A stretch of DNA of 55,663 nt from an uncultured Anaeromyxobacter sp. Its GTDB lineage: Bacteria; Myxococcota; Myxococcia; Myxococcales; Anaeromyxobacteraceae. This document shows positions 8,818 through 17,180 of this stretch, piece after piece (position 1 is the stretch's first letter; each line of letters begins with the position of its first letter). The stretch lies in NCBI GenBank assembly GCA_903855945.1, contig CAIOAK010000085.1:1-55663 (forward strand), written 5' to 3'. The notes below the pieces were generated by a model. It did no database searches. It was given only the letters and a program-made list of their open reading frames with translations, and was not told the DNA's origin. The position numbers and the translations under genes were made by a program.

Positions 8818-9471
8818 TCAGGTCGGGAGGCCGGAGAGCCCCTCGCGCAGGAAGGACCGGGTGGACGCCACGATCCGGGGCAGCGACGCGGTCAGCTCGT
8901 GGCCGTCGTCCACCACCTCGAGCCGCGCACCCGGTGTGCGCTCCACCCAGGCGCGCACGTCCTCGAGCGGCACGGTCTCGTCGCGGGAGCCGGCGATGCA
9001 GAGGGCCGGGACGTGGACCTCCGGGAGGGGCGGCCAGCGTGCCGCGTCCTCGAAGAAGGCCCAGCCGATCCGGCGGGGGGTGTTCGTGGCGTGGTGATGG
9101 ACCTCCACGCTCCCCTCCCGCCGCCAGCGCTCCAGATCCCCCGGGGACAGGCGAGCTTTCCACCGCTCGTGAAGCCGGAAGGCGGGCGCGAGCAAGACGA
9201 GGCGCGCCACGGACGGGTTGCGGGAAGCCGCCAGCGCGGCCAGCCAGCCGCCGAGGGAGCTCCCCACGAGCGCGTGGGGCCCGGGCGAGGCACGCATCGC
9301 CTCCTCGACGATGGCGAGCATGGAGGAGGGAGTGCTCCGCTCGAATCCGTCCGGGCCCGGGGTGAGGTCGAGCCGCACCGGGACGATGCCATCCAGCGCG
9401 AGCCCGGCTGCCAGGGCGGTGGCCTTGGTCGAGCCCGGTCCGGAGGCGAAGCCGTGGAGGTAAAGGAGCAT
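8818..9471 (-). CDS. Alpha/beta hydrolase, YqiA-like esterase
   Basis: The 217-residue protein opens with LLYLHGFASGPGSTKA, a pattern typical of YqiA/YcfP-like small esterases. The nucleophile elbow GSSLGGW has the serine near residue 81. The acid is probably in GSRDETVPLED and the catalytic histidine in VVDDGHELT. It has no signal peptide, so it acts in the cytosol. The native substrate is unknown. The ATG at 9471 directly precedes the first beta strand; in-frame sequence upstream is antisense to the CBS gene region. It converges with the sigma-54 activator (11-base gap) and diverges from the CBS gene. Confidence 0.8.
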   Translation of the reverse strand: MLLYLHGFASGPGSTKATALAAGLALDGIVPVRLDLTPGPDGFERSTPSSMLAIVEEAMRASPGPHALVGSSLGGWLAALAASRNPSVARLVLLAPAFRLHERWKARLSPGDLERWRREGSVEVHHHATNTPRRIGWAFFEDAARWPPLPEVHVPALCIAGSRDETVPLEDVRAWVERTPGARLEVVDDGHELTASLPRIVASTRSFLREGLSGLPT

Positions 9472-9570
9472 TCCGACATCATGCGTCAAGACCGGTCCGA
9501 CCCAAAAGGGATGAAGGGCGCCGAGCGAGCGGCGCGACGACCGGATATGCCCCGCCCGAGGAGGTCTCCC

Positions 9571-10038
9571 ATGGAGCTGAAGGCCGATACCCAGACCCCG
9601 CTGTCCCAGGTCCTCGCCGAGAAGGGGCGCGGATCGTCCACGCTCACCGTTCCCCCGGAGGTCACGGTGGCCGCCGCCGCCGAGGTGCTCATCCGCAACC
9701 AGGTCGGCTCCGTGCTGGTGATGGACGGCGGACGGCTGGTCGGGATCTTCACGGAGAGAGATATCCTCCGGCGCGTGGTGGGGGAGCGGCGCGACCCCGC
9801 CACCACGAAGGTCGCGGACGTCATGACGCGCGACCTCGTGGTCATGCGACCGACGTCCTCGGTGGTGGATGCCATGAAGGTGATGGCGGCGAAGCGCATC
9901 CGTCACGTGCCGGTGGTGGACGGGGGAGTCGTGGTCGGGGTCCTCTCGCAGGGCGACCTGAGCCACTGGCTGGTGCGCAACCGCGAGGGGCAGATCCAGG
10001 ACCTGGTGGACTTCGTGACCGGGCGCTACCCGGGATAG
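9571..10038 (+). CDS. Tandem CBS-domain protein
   Basis: This 155-residue protein is essentially two CBS domains (about residues 18-75 and 85-145), including GSVLVMDGGRLVGIFTERD and RHVPVVDGGVVVGVLSQGD. Such stand-alone pairs bind adenine nucleotides and act as energy or ionic sensors; the partner is unknown here. The ATG at 9571 was chosen for its strong Shine-Dalgarno (GAGGAGGT, 9558-9565), although in-frame ATGs exist upstream at 9511 and 9547. The last 13 bases overlap the 3' end of rarA on the other strand. Confidence 0.85.
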   Translation: MELKADTQTPLSQVLAEKGRGSSTLTVPPEVTVAAAAEVLIRNQVGSVLVMDGGRLVGIFTERDILRRVVGERRDPATTKVADVMTRDLVVMRPTSSVVDAMKVMAAKRIRHVPVVDGGVVVGVLSQGDLSHWLVRNREGQIQDLVDFVTGRYPG

Positions 10039-11345
10039 TGTCCCTCGGCGCGCAGCCGCGCCAGCCGCTCGAAGAGCTCCTTCTCGAGCCCGTTCCCGGA
10101 GGGCTCGACCACCCGCGTGCCCCGGAGCGCGTCGGGAAGGGACTCCTCCGCGACGTAGTTCCCGTCGAAGTTGTGCGGGTAGCGGTAGCCGCCCCCGTAG
10201 CCCATCGATTCGAGGAGGCGCGTGGGGGCGTTTCGCAGCCGCAGCGGAACCGGCAGCGGCCCCATCTCCCGCACGAGCCTCCGCGCCGTGGTGTAGGAGG
10301 CGATGACCGTGTTCGACTTGGGAGCGAGGGCCAGGTAGGTGGCGGCCTGGGTGAGCGGGAGGACACCCTCCGGCATCCCCACCAGTTCCAGCGCCTGGAG
10401 GGCCGCGGTGGCCACCTGGAGCGCGCGCGGGTCGGCGTTGCCCACGTCCTCGGACGCGAAGATCACCATCCGGCGGACCACGAAGCGGGGCTCCTCGCCC
10501 CCCTCCAGCATCCGCACCATGTAGTAGACGGCGGCGTCCGGGTCGGAACCGCGCATCGACTTGATGAAGGCGCTCGCGAGGTCGTAGTGCTGCTCCCCGG
10601 CCTTGTCGTAGGGGAGCGGCCTGTGCTGCATCGCCTCCTCGGCGTCGGCCGAGGAGATCTCGTCTCGCCCGGTCAGGCGGACCGCCGCCGCCGCCGAGTC
10701 GAGCGCCACGATGGCCCGGCGCGCGTCGCCGTAGGCCGACCGGGAGAGGAACTCCCGCGCCTCCGGCGAGAGGCGCACCGTCCCGGCGAGCCCCCGGGGC
10801 GAGGAGACCGCGCGGTCGAGGACGAGGCCCACCTCCTCGTCGGTCAGCGCCCGCAGCGTCACCACCCGGCAGCGCGAGAGGAGCGCCCCGTTGATCTCGA
10901 AGGAGGGGTTCTCCGTGGTGGCGCCGACGAGCGTCACGGTTCCGGCCTCCACGTGCGGGAGGAAGGCGTCCTGCTGGGAGCGGCTGAAGCGGTGGATCTC
11001 GTCCACGAAGAGGATGGTCCGCTGCCGGTGGAGCCGGCGCCGTTCCCGGGCCGCCGCCACGATCTCCCGGATCTCCTTCACGCCGCCCAGCACCGCCGAG
11101 AAGGGCACGAAGGTGGCGCCGGTGCGCTCGGCCACGATGTGGGCGAGCGTGGTCTTCCCGGTGCCCGGAGGGCCCCAGAGGATGAGGGAGGGGACCTGGT
11201 CGGCCTCGATGGCGCGGCGCAGCGCGCTCTCCGGTCCGAGCACGTGCTCCTGCCCGACGAACTCCTCCAGGCGGCGGGGACGGAGCCGCTCCGGAAGCGG
11301 TTTCGCGGCGTCATCCCGGTCGAGTGCCTGGTCGAAGAGGTCCAT
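10026..11345 (-). CDS. rarA: Replication-associated recombination protein A (RarA/MgsA)
   Basis: The 439-residue AAA+ ATPase is related to clamp-loader subunits and acts at stalled replication forks. Walker A is GPPGTGKTT near residue 46, Walker B/sensor is LFVDEIHRFSRSQQDAFLPH, sensor 1 is GATTENPSF, and the C-terminal tetramerisation domain includes MVRMLEGGEEPRFVVRRM and the family ending near RYPHNFDGNYV. Length is typical. The ATG at 11345 was preferred over upstream in-frame codons because the conserved DLFDQ N-terminus begins there and those codons run into the divergent nadK gene. The 28-base intergenic gap contains the symmetric AT-rich element described separately. Confidence 0.93.
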   Translation of the reverse strand: MDLFDQALDRDDAAKPLPERLRPRRLEEFVGQEHVLGPESALRRAIEADQVPSLILWGPPGTGKTTLAHIVAERTGATFVPFSAVLGGVKEIREIVAAARERRRLHRQRTILFVDEIHRFSRSQQDAFLPHVEAGTVTLVGATTENPSFEINGALLSRCRVVTLRALTDEEVGLVLDRAVSSPRGLAGTVRLSPEAREFLSRSAYGDARRAIVALDSAAAAVRLTGRDEISSADAEEAMQHRPLPYDKAGEQHYDLASAFIKSMRGSDPDAAVYYMVRMLEGGEEPRFVVRRMVIFASEDVGNADPRALQVATAALQALELVGMPEGVLPLTQAATYLALAPKSNTVIASYTTARRLVREMGPLPVPLRLRNAPTRLLESMGYGGGYRYPHNFDGNYVAEESLPDALRGTRVVEPSGNGLEKELFERLARLRAEGHYPG

Positions 11346-11355
11346 GGAGCCAGGA

Positions 11356-11367
11356 CAATATATATTG
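11356..11367. promoter_or_regulatory. Perfect AT palindrome, candidate divergent -10 for rarA and nadK
   Basis: CAATATATATTG is a perfect 12-base palindrome in the 28-base gap. It gives TATATT on both strands. On the plus strand this hexamer ends 8 bases before the nadK ATG; on the minus strand it ends 12 bases before the rarA ATG. Such an AT run is exceptional in this GC background. Confidence 0.55.
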
Positions 11368-11373
11368 CGTCGG

Positions 11374-12216
11374 ATGGAATCCCTTCCTTGCTCCGTGCCG
11401 CGCCGGATCGGCATCGTGCCGAAGAAGACATCGGCCGAGGCCGCAGAGACGGCCCACTACGTGGAGCGCTTCCTCCGCGGCAAGGGCGTGGACGTGCTGC
11501 GGGACGAGGAGGCGGTGGGGCGCGACTCCGACCTGGTCGTGGTCCTGGGGGGCGATGGCACGCTCATCCACGCCGCCCACCTGCTGGCCAGCCGCCCGGT
11601 GCCCATCCTGGGCATCAACATGGGGAGCCTCGGATTCATGACCGAGGTCCCCCAGAGCGAGATGTACGAGGCGCTGGAGCGGGTGCTCGCGGGACAGTCC
11701 ACGGTCTCCCCCCGCATGAAGCTCCGGATCCACCTCCACCGGGGCGGGCGCGAGGGCGGCCCCGACATCGACGCCGAGGTGCTGAACGACGCGGTCATCT
11801 CCAAGGGGGCCCTCTCCCCCATGGCCGAGCTCGACACCTCCTACGGCGGCGACTACCTCACCACCTACAAGGCCGACGGGGTGATCATCGCCACCCCCAC
11901 CGGCTCCACGGCCTATTCACTGGCAGCGAATGGTCCCATCGTCTACCCCACGATGCGCGGGGTGATCATCAGCCCCATCTGCCCCCACACGCTCACCCAG
12001 CGGCCGCTGGTGGTCCCGGATGACCGGTCCATCAACGTGGTCCTCCAGAACGACGCCAAGGTCTACCTGTCGCTCGACGGGAAGACCGGCGTGCCGCTCA
12101 CCCGGGGGGACCGGGTGCAGGTGAAGCCGTCCCAGAGCCGGGTGCTGCTCGTGCAGAACCCGAGCTTCCACTTCTTCGGGATCCTGCGGGCGAAGCTGCG
12201 CTGGGGCGAGCGCTGA
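11374..12216 (+). CDS. nadK: NAD kinase
   Basis: The 280-residue enzyme phosphorylates NAD to NADP in the cytosol. The diagnostic GGDGT motif (VVLGGDGTLIHA) lies near residue 66. The NDAVISKG motif and the glycine-rich YKADGVIIATPTGSTAYSLAANGPI region (seen as DGVIIATPTGSTAYS) bind NAD and ATP. The C-terminal all-beta domain is complete. The ATG at 11374 sits 8 bases after the TATATT element and has no Shine-Dalgarno, so the message may be leaderless. It diverges from rarA and ends 13 bases from the convergent envelope-protein gene. Confidence 0.95.
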   Translation: MESLPCSVPRRIGIVPKKTSAEAAETAHYVERFLRGKGVDVLRDEEAVGRDSDLVVVLGGDGTLIHAAHLLASRPVPILGINMGSLGFMTEVPQSEMYEALERVLAGQSTVSPRMKLRIHLHRGGREGGPDIDAEVLNDAVISKGALSPMAELDTSYGGDYLTTYKADGVIIATPTGSTAYSLAANGPIVYPTMRGVIISPICPHTLTQRPLVVPDDRSINVVLQNDAKVYLSLDGKTGVPLTRGDRVQVKPSQSRVLLVQNPSFHFFGILRAKLRWGER

Positions 12217-12229
12217 CCCGCAGCAGGGA

Positions 12230-12772
12230 TCAGGGGAAGCGGAGCGCGAAGGTCGCGAGCAACAGCATGCCGTTCATGTCCACCGTGCCGAAGTCGTAGC
12301 TCGGCTGGAGCCAGAGGTAGCCCGCCTCGGCCCCGATGGTGAACATCTCGCCGAAGACGAGGTCGAATCCGCCACCCGCCTGGGCGGTGAAGGCCACCGT
12401 CTGGGAGGCGACCATGTTCACGAGAGCGCGGGACGGGGCGAAGCCGACGCCGCCGTACACGAAGGGGGCGAACACTCCGAGGGGCAGCCGGCCGCGTGCG
12501 CGCACTGCGACGGGGAAGCAGTCCTCCGTGAAGACCTGCCCTGCGCCGGAGTTGACGAACCCGGCCCAGAGAGAGCCTCCGACGTACTCCGAGTCCCAGC
12601 CCACCGCCAGGGACGCGGTGGCGCGGGTCTGCATCGACCCGAAGCGGGAGGCGCCAGAGGGCAGGAAGGCGCCACCCGAGATGGCGGCCCACAGGTCGGC
12701 GCGTGCGAGGGTGGGGAACAGGGCGAGGAGGGCGATGGCGAGGAGCGCGGGCGCGAGTCGACGGGTGGGCAC
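12230..12772 (-). CDS. Small outer-membrane beta-barrel-like protein
   Basis: The 180-residue product has a signal peptide (LAPALLAIALLALFPTLARA, cleavage before DLWA). Alternating hydrophobic strands follow with aromatic girdle residues, such as TASLAVGWDSEYVGGSLWAGF, seen as VGWDSEYVGG, and GAEAGYLWLQPSYDFG. It ends in TFALRFP. This is the look of an eight-stranded OmpA/OmpW-size barrel; function is unknown. The start is the GTG at 12772: no ATG lies between it and the previous gene, and the signal peptide begins there. A TACTCT element six bases upstream and the lack of a Shine-Dalgarno fit a leaderless start. Confidence 0.65.
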   Translation of the reverse strand: MPTRRLAPALLAIALLALFPTLARADLWAAISGGAFLPSGASRFGSMQTRATASLAVGWDSEYVGGSLWAGFVNSGAGQVFTEDCFPVAVRARGRLPLGVFAPFVYGGVGFAPSRALVNMVASQTVAFTAQAGGGFDLVFGEMFTIGAEAGYLWLQPSYDFGTVDMNGMLLLATFALRFP

Positions 12773-12778
12773 GGGAGG

Positions 12779-12784
12779 AGAGTA
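12779..12784 (-). promoter_or_regulatory. Candidate -10 of the 12230-12772 gene (leaderless)
   Basis: On the minus strand GC-TACTCT is followed by six bases and the GTG start. No Shine-Dalgarno is present in those six bases (CCTCCC). Confidence 0.4.
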
Positions 12785-12816
12785 GCGCGTCGCGGGGCGT
12801 TCGGCTCCCCTTCTCA

Positions 12817-12833
12817 GCTGAACGGAATCGCAC
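12817..12833. promoter_or_regulatory. Possible LexA (SOS) box upstream of recN
   Basis: Read on the minus strand, 14 of 17 positions agree with the myxobacterial LexA consensus CTRHAMRYBYGTTCAGS as I recall it, including an intact CGTTCAGC end. It lies 45-61 bases before the recN ATG. recN is a classic SOS gene in other bacteria. Confidence 0.3.
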
Positions 12834-12862
12834 CTGAAAGCTTGCGCAGTGTCAGGGGCTGG

Positions 12863-12871
12863 TGGCACACT
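12863..12871 (+). promoter_or_regulatory. Candidate extended -10 of recN
   Basis: TGG-CACACT is followed by six bases and the recN ATG at 12878. The first base of the hexamer is C. No Shine-Dalgarno is seen. Confidence 0.3.
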
Positions 12872-12877
12872 CCCGCC

Positions 12878-14677
12878 ATGCTGACGACCCTGCGCATCAC
12901 GGGCTTCGCGGTGGTGGACCAGGTGGAGGTTCGGTTTGGCCAGGGGCTGAACGTCCTCACCGGGGAGACCGGCGCGGGGAAGTCGCTCCTCGTCGGGGCG
13001 CTCCACCTCGTGCTCGGCGGTCGGATGGGCGCCGACGTCCTCCGCGAGGGAGCGGACGAGGCCTCGGTGGAGGCCCTCTTCGAGCTCCCCGCTGGCCACC
13101 CGGCGCTCTCCCGGCTCGAGGCCGCCGGGATCCCGGCGCGCGCCGCCGAGGAGGGCGGCGTGGCCGAACTGCTCGTCCGCCGCGTCCTGACGCGGGGGGG
13201 GCGCAGCCGGGTATTCGTGAACGGTGCGCTCTGCACCGTCGGAATCCTCGAGGGCGCGCTCCGCGGCGTGGTCGACGTCACCGGGCAGCACGAGCACGTC
13301 ACGCTGCTCGACGCGTCCACCCACCTCGACCTCCTCGACGCGTTCGCGGGCGTGTCGGTTCCCGGCGGGCTCGCCAGCCGGTACCGGCAGGCCTTCGAGA
13401 GCCTCTCCGCACTCGTGCGGGAGGAGCGGGCGCTCGCCGACGACGAGGGGGAGCGGGCCCGGCGAGCCGACTACCTCGCCTTCCAGATCGGGGAACTCGA
13501 CGCCGTGGACCCGAAGCCCGGGGAGGACGCCGCCCTGGACGCGGAACGGAAGGTACTCGCGGCGGCGGTCCGGCTGGCCGAGGCGGCCAGTGTCGCGGAG
13601 GCGATCGCCTACGGGGAGGAGGGGAGCGCGGCCGAGCGCATCGGCCAGGCGCTGCGGGCGCTCCAGGAGGCGGTGTCCATCGACCCGCGCCTCGAGGGGC
13701 CTCTCTCGCTGCTGCGCTCCGCCGCAGCCGAGGTGGAGGAGGCGGGGAGGGCGCTCTCGCGCTACGCCGGCTCGCTGGAGGGCGATCCCGATCGGCTGGC
13801 CGAGATCGACGATCGGATCGCCGCGCTGCGGGCGCTCGCGCGCAAGCACGGGGGAGGGCTCGAGGCGGCGCTGGCCCGGCGCGAGGCGATGAAGGCCGAA
13901 CTCGCTGGACTCGCGGGTGCCGAGGGGCGGCGCGGCGAGGTCGCGCGGGCGGTGGAGGAGAAGGGTCGCGAGGCGGCCCGGATCGCCGCCGACCTGGGCC
14001 GGGAGCGGCGTCAGGCCGCCCGCTCCTTCTGCCGCGCGGTGGCCCAGGAACTCGGGAAGCTCGCCATGTCCCGCTGCGGCCTGGAGGTTGCCTTCGCCGA
14101 GCCGGCCGGGGCCATCGAGGTGGGAGAGGTGAGGCTGGGCCCGTCCGGCGCCGAGGCCGCCGAGATCCTCATCGCGCCCAATCCGGGAGAGCCGGCCCGG
14201 CCGCTCGCCCGGGTGGCATCGGGCGGGGAACTCTCCCGCGTGCTCCTCGCCGTGAAGCGGGCCCTCTCCCGCGCCGACCCGGTGCTGTCCTACGTCTTCG
14301 ACGAGGTGGACGCCGGCATCGGCGGCGCCGTGGCCGAGGCGGTGGGCCGGGCGCTCGCCGGCGTCGCGCGCAACCGTCAGGTCATCTGCGTCACCCACCT
14401 GCCGCAGGTGGCGGCCTTCGCCACGGTGCACGCCCGGGTCGAGAAGCGTGTGGCCGCCGGTCGCACCGTCACCACGGTCGTTCCGCTCACGGCCGAGGGG
14501 GAACGCCGGGCCGAAGTGGCTCGCATGCTGGCCGGGCACACCGTCACGGCATCGGCCCTCGAGCACGCCGGGGCGCTCATCTCCGCCGCACGGTCGGCCT
14601 GCGGCGAGGGGTCGGCGCGTCCGGCGCGTGGGCCGTCCGGTTCGCGCCGGGCCCGGGGAGATGCGGCGCGCGCGTGA
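12878..14677 (+). CDS. recN: DNA repair protein RecN
   Basis: The 599-residue SMC-like ATPase acts in double-strand-break repair. It has an N-terminal Walker A (GETGAGKS, 29-36), long alanine/glutamate-rich coiled-coil arms, the ABC signature ASGGELSRVLLAVK and Walker B YVFDEVDAGIGG, then the D-loop and H motif VICVTHLPQVAAFA. All match RecN rather than RecF or SbcC. Length is slightly above the usual 550-560 because of an A/G/R-rich tail. The ATG at 12878 begins the canonical MLTTLRI start. Its TGA overlaps the GTG of the downstream phosphatase (GTGA), which implies translational coupling. Confidence 0.95.
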   Translation: MLTTLRITGFAVVDQVEVRFGQGLNVLTGETGAGKSLLVGALHLVLGGRMGADVLREGADEASVEALFELPAGHPALSRLEAAGIPARAAEEGGVAELLVRRVLTRGGRSRVFVNGALCTVGILEGALRGVVDVTGQHEHVTLLDASTHLDLLDAFAGVSVPGGLASRYRQAFESLSALVREERALADDEGERARRADYLAFQIGELDAVDPKPGEDAALDAERKVLAAAVRLAEAASVAEAIAYGEEGSAAERIGQALRALQEAVSIDPRLEGPLSLLRSAAAEVEEAGRALSRYAGSLEGDPDRLAEIDDRIAALRALARKHGGGLEAALARREAMKAELAGLAGAEGRRGEVARAVEEKGREAARIAADLGRERRQAARSFCRAVAQELGKLAMSRCGLEVAFAEPAGAIEVGEVRLGPSGAEAAEILIAPNPGEPARPLARVASGGELSRVLLAVKRALSRADPVLSYVFDEVDAGIGGAVAEAVGRALAGVARNRQVICVTHLPQVAAFATVHARVEKRVAAGRTVTTVVPLTAEGERRAEVARMLAGHTVTASALEHAGALISAARSACGEGSARPARGPSGSRRARGDAARA

Positions 14678-15522
14678 GCCCTTCGCCGGTCGTTGACCCG
14701 CGCTGGAGGGCGGGGATACCATCCGCGCCTCTCGTGGCCGGTCCCCCTCCATTTTCCCTCCAGGCGCGGGGCGCCACCGACGTCGGTCGGCGCCGCGAGC
14801 AGAACGAGGATGCCTTCCTCGTCGATCTCCACACGAGCCTCTTCATCGTGGCCGACGGCATGGGAGGGCACGCCGGCGGGGGCACCGCATCCCGGATCGC
14901 CGTCCGCACCATCCAGGAGAGGGTACGCGCGGCATTCGACGCCTCCCCGCAAAGCTTCCGGTCCCCGACGGTCGCCGACGCGAGCCACCTGCCCGTCCTC
15001 CTGCGGCTCGCCGTCGAGGCGGCCTGCAAGGCCATCTACGGGGCGGCCCAGGAGGACCCGAGCCTGGCCGGGATGGGCACCACGGTCACGGCGGCGCTCC
15101 TCGTGGGGCGGTCGGCCTTCGTGGCGCACGTCGGGGACAGCCGCTGCTACCTGCTCCGGAACGGGCGCATCTTCCAGATCTCCGAGGACCACTCGCTCGT
15201 GAACGAGCAGCTCAAGTCCGGCGCCATCACCGAGGAGGAGGCCCGGCAGAGCCGCTTCCGGAACATCATCACCCGGTCGGTGGGATTCGAGGAGGAGGTG
15301 CAGGTCGACGTCGTCGGGATGGAGGTCGAGCCCGGGGACGCCCTCTTGATCTGCTGCGATGGCCTCTCCAACATGATCACCGACGCCGAGATCCTCGAGG
15401 TCGTCACGGGGACCCGTCTCGCCGAGGCGCCGGAGCGGCTCGTCGCCCTCGCCAACGAGCGGGGGGGCGACGACAACATCACGGTGATCGTGGTCCGGGT
15501 TGACGGCACCGCCAGGTCGTAG
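14674..15522 (+). CDS. PP2C-family serine/threonine protein phosphatase
   Basis: The 282-residue metal-dependent phosphatase carries all main PP2C motifs: GRRREQNEDAFL, VADGMGGHAGG, GMGTTVTAALL, AHVGDSRCYLL, ISEDHSLVNE and GGDDNITVIVV. It should remove phosphate from Ser/Thr of proteins phosphorylated by Hanks-type kinases, which are plentiful in myxobacteria. The start is uncertain. GTG 14674 overlaps the recN stop as GTGA, while GTG 14734 in frame would give a protein 20 residues shorter; the catalytic domain begins after both. It has no membrane segment. Pairing with recN suggests co-expression, but a functional link is not shown. Confidence 0.9.
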   Translation: MSPSPVVDPRWRAGIPSAPLVAGPPPFSLQARGATDVGRRREQNEDAFLVDLHTSLFIVADGMGGHAGGGTASRIAVRTIQERVRAAFDASPQSFRSPTVADASHLPVLLRLAVEAACKAIYGAAQEDPSLAGMGTTVTAALLVGRSAFVAHVGDSRCYLLRNGRIFQISEDHSLVNEQLKSGAITEEEARQSRFRNIITRSVGFEEEVQVDVVGMEVEPGDALLICCDGLSNMITDAEILEVVTGTRLAEAPERLVALANERGGDDNITVIVVRVDGTARS

Positions 15523-15565
15523 CGGCCGTACCGCATCCTTCCCACTCGGCTCCCACCAGGGCGCG

Positions 15566-15587
15566 TGGCGTTCCGCCTTGAACGCCA
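15566..15587. terminator. Hairpin between the phosphatase and DUF1254 genes
   Basis: TGGCGTT and AACGCCA form a perfect 7-base stem with an 8-base loop, 44 bases after the phosphatase stop. No T-run follows. It could be a factor-dependent terminator, a processing site or an operator for the following gene. Confidence 0.35.
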
Positions 15588-15632
15588 GGAGGCCGGCGCT
15601 AGAACCCCCCGGACGTTCGCCCGGAGGGAAGA

Positions 15633-17162
15633 ATGAACCGAGAAGCCGTCAACGCCGTCCTGGTCTGCATCGTCGTCGGCGCTGCAGCCCCCGCGCTCGC
15701 CCAGCCGCTCAGCGGCCCAGCGGCGGACCCCCAGTACATGTTCTCGACCGCCATGCCGCCGGGCGTGGCGTCGCCCGACCGGGTGGAGACCCGGCTCGGG
15801 ACGCTCCACTTCTTCGACGGCTTCCCCGACAAGGCGTCGGCGGCGAAGCTGTTCGACAACCTCGACTTCCAGCGAGCCGTCCAGGCGTACCTCCTCGCCA
15901 TGCCCGCGGTGAATCAGGCCGGGGACAGGGACGCCATCCTCACCCAAGGTGCGCCAAACGGGACGGTTCCCATCTGGGAACAGCTCGTCGACTCGCGGAC
16001 CATCGAGCTCACCGCCAACGACAACACCCCGTACACCTGGTTCTGGATCGACCTGCACGCGGGTCCCGTCGTCATCGAGGTGCCGCCCAAGGTGCTCGGC
16101 CTCGTGAACGACATGTGGTTCCGCTGGGTCGTCGACCTGGGCCTCACCGGTCCGGACGAGGGCAAGGGGGGCAAGTACCTCCTCCTGCCGCCGGGTTACG
16201 CGGGGCAGGTCCCGAGCGGCCACGAGATCGTCCGGCCCAGGACCTTCAGCAATGTCGTCATCTGGCGCAGCTTCCTCGTGGACGGTGATCCGAGGCCCGG
16301 TGTCGACGCCGTGAAGAAGTTCACGAAGGTCTACCCTCTCGCGCAGTCCGGGAAGCCTCCGACGCCGACGTTCGTGAACATGTCGGGCAAGCCCTTCAAC
16401 ATGGTGAACCCCGCGGACTTCCGGTTCTGGGCATTGCTCGACAAGGTCGTCCAGGAGGAGCCCACCGAGTCTTTCGACCCGGTGCGGCTCGGGTTCTTCC
16501 AGTCCATCGGCATCGAGAAGGGCAAGCCGTTCGCGCCCGACGAGCGGATGAGGAAGATCCTCACCGAGGCGGCGGCGGTGGGCGATGCCACGGCGCGCGC
16601 GGTCGCGTTCCACATGCGGGACCGGGCCGACTACTACTACGAGAACGGCAGCTGGCAGCTCCCGTTCATGGGAGGCTACCGTTTCGAGTTGCCGCCGGGA
16701 GTGCTCCGGCTGGACGGCTACATCTTCTACTACTTCATGGCGACGGGCGTGACCCCGGCCATGGAGATGAAGAGGGTCGGGCAGGGCTCGCAGTACGCCT
16801 GGACCCCACGTGATTCCCGGGGCGAGCCGCTCGACGGCGCGAGGAACTACAGGCTGCACCTCCCGCCCAACGTCCCCGTGAAGGACTTCTGGTCGGTCAT
16901 CCTCTACAGCAACCAGACCCGCTCGATGATCCAGACGGACCAGAAGGCGCCAAGCGTCAGCAGCCAGACGAAGGGGGTGCTCGTGAACGCCGATGGCTCG
17001 GTGGACGTGTACTTCGGGCCCAAGGCCCCCCCGGGGAAGGAGAAGAACTGGGTGCAGACCGTCCCCGGCAAGGGCTGGAACGTCATCCTCCGGCTCTATG
17101 GACCGCTGGAATCCTGGTTCAACAAGACCTGGAGACCCGGGGAGATCGAGCCGCAGCCGTAG
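15633..17162 (+). CDS. Secreted DUF1254/DUF1214 domain protein
   Basis: The 509-residue protein has an N-terminal signal peptide (VLVCIVVGAAAPALA, then QPL). A DUF1254-like half follows (about 60-200, including TPYTWFWIDLHAGPVVIEVPPKV, seen as WFWIDLHAGPVVIEVPP). The C-terminal DUF1214-like half includes FWSVILYSNQTRSMIQT and ends with PGKGWNVILRLYGPLESWF. Proteins with this pair are common in proteobacteria and their biochemical role is not established. It is probably periplasmic or secreted. A good Shine-Dalgarno (GGAGGGAA) precedes the ATG. The small membrane-protein gene follows after 18 bases, so they probably share a transcript. Confidence 0.85.
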   Translation: MNREAVNAVLVCIVVGAAAPALAQPLSGPAADPQYMFSTAMPPGVASPDRVETRLGTLHFFDGFPDKASAAKLFDNLDFQRAVQAYLLAMPAVNQAGDRDAILTQGAPNGTVPIWEQLVDSRTIELTANDNTPYTWFWIDLHAGPVVIEVPPKVLGLVNDMWFRWVVDLGLTGPDEGKGGKYLLLPPGYAGQVPSGHEIVRPRTFSNVVIWRSFLVDGDPRPGVDAVKKFTKVYPLAQSGKPPTPTFVNMSGKPFNMVNPADFRFWALLDKVVQEEPTESFDPVRLGFFQSIGIEKGKPFAPDERMRKILTEAAAVGDATARAVAFHMRDRADYYYENGSWQLPFMGGYRFELPPGVLRLDGYIFYYFMATGVTPAMEMKRVGQGSQYAWTPRDSRGEPLDGARNYRLHLPPNVPVKDFWSVILYSNQTRSMIQTDQKAPSVSSQTKGVLVNADGSVDVYFGPKAPPGKEKNWVQTVPGKGWNVILRLYGPLESWFNKTWRPGEIEPQP

Positions 17163-17180
17163 CCACGCCGAGGGAACCAG

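Noticed and set aside
12863-12875. TGGCAC before recN as a sigma-54 -24 element
   Set aside because: TGGCAC-N5 is followed by CGCC instead of TTGC, so the -12 element is absent.
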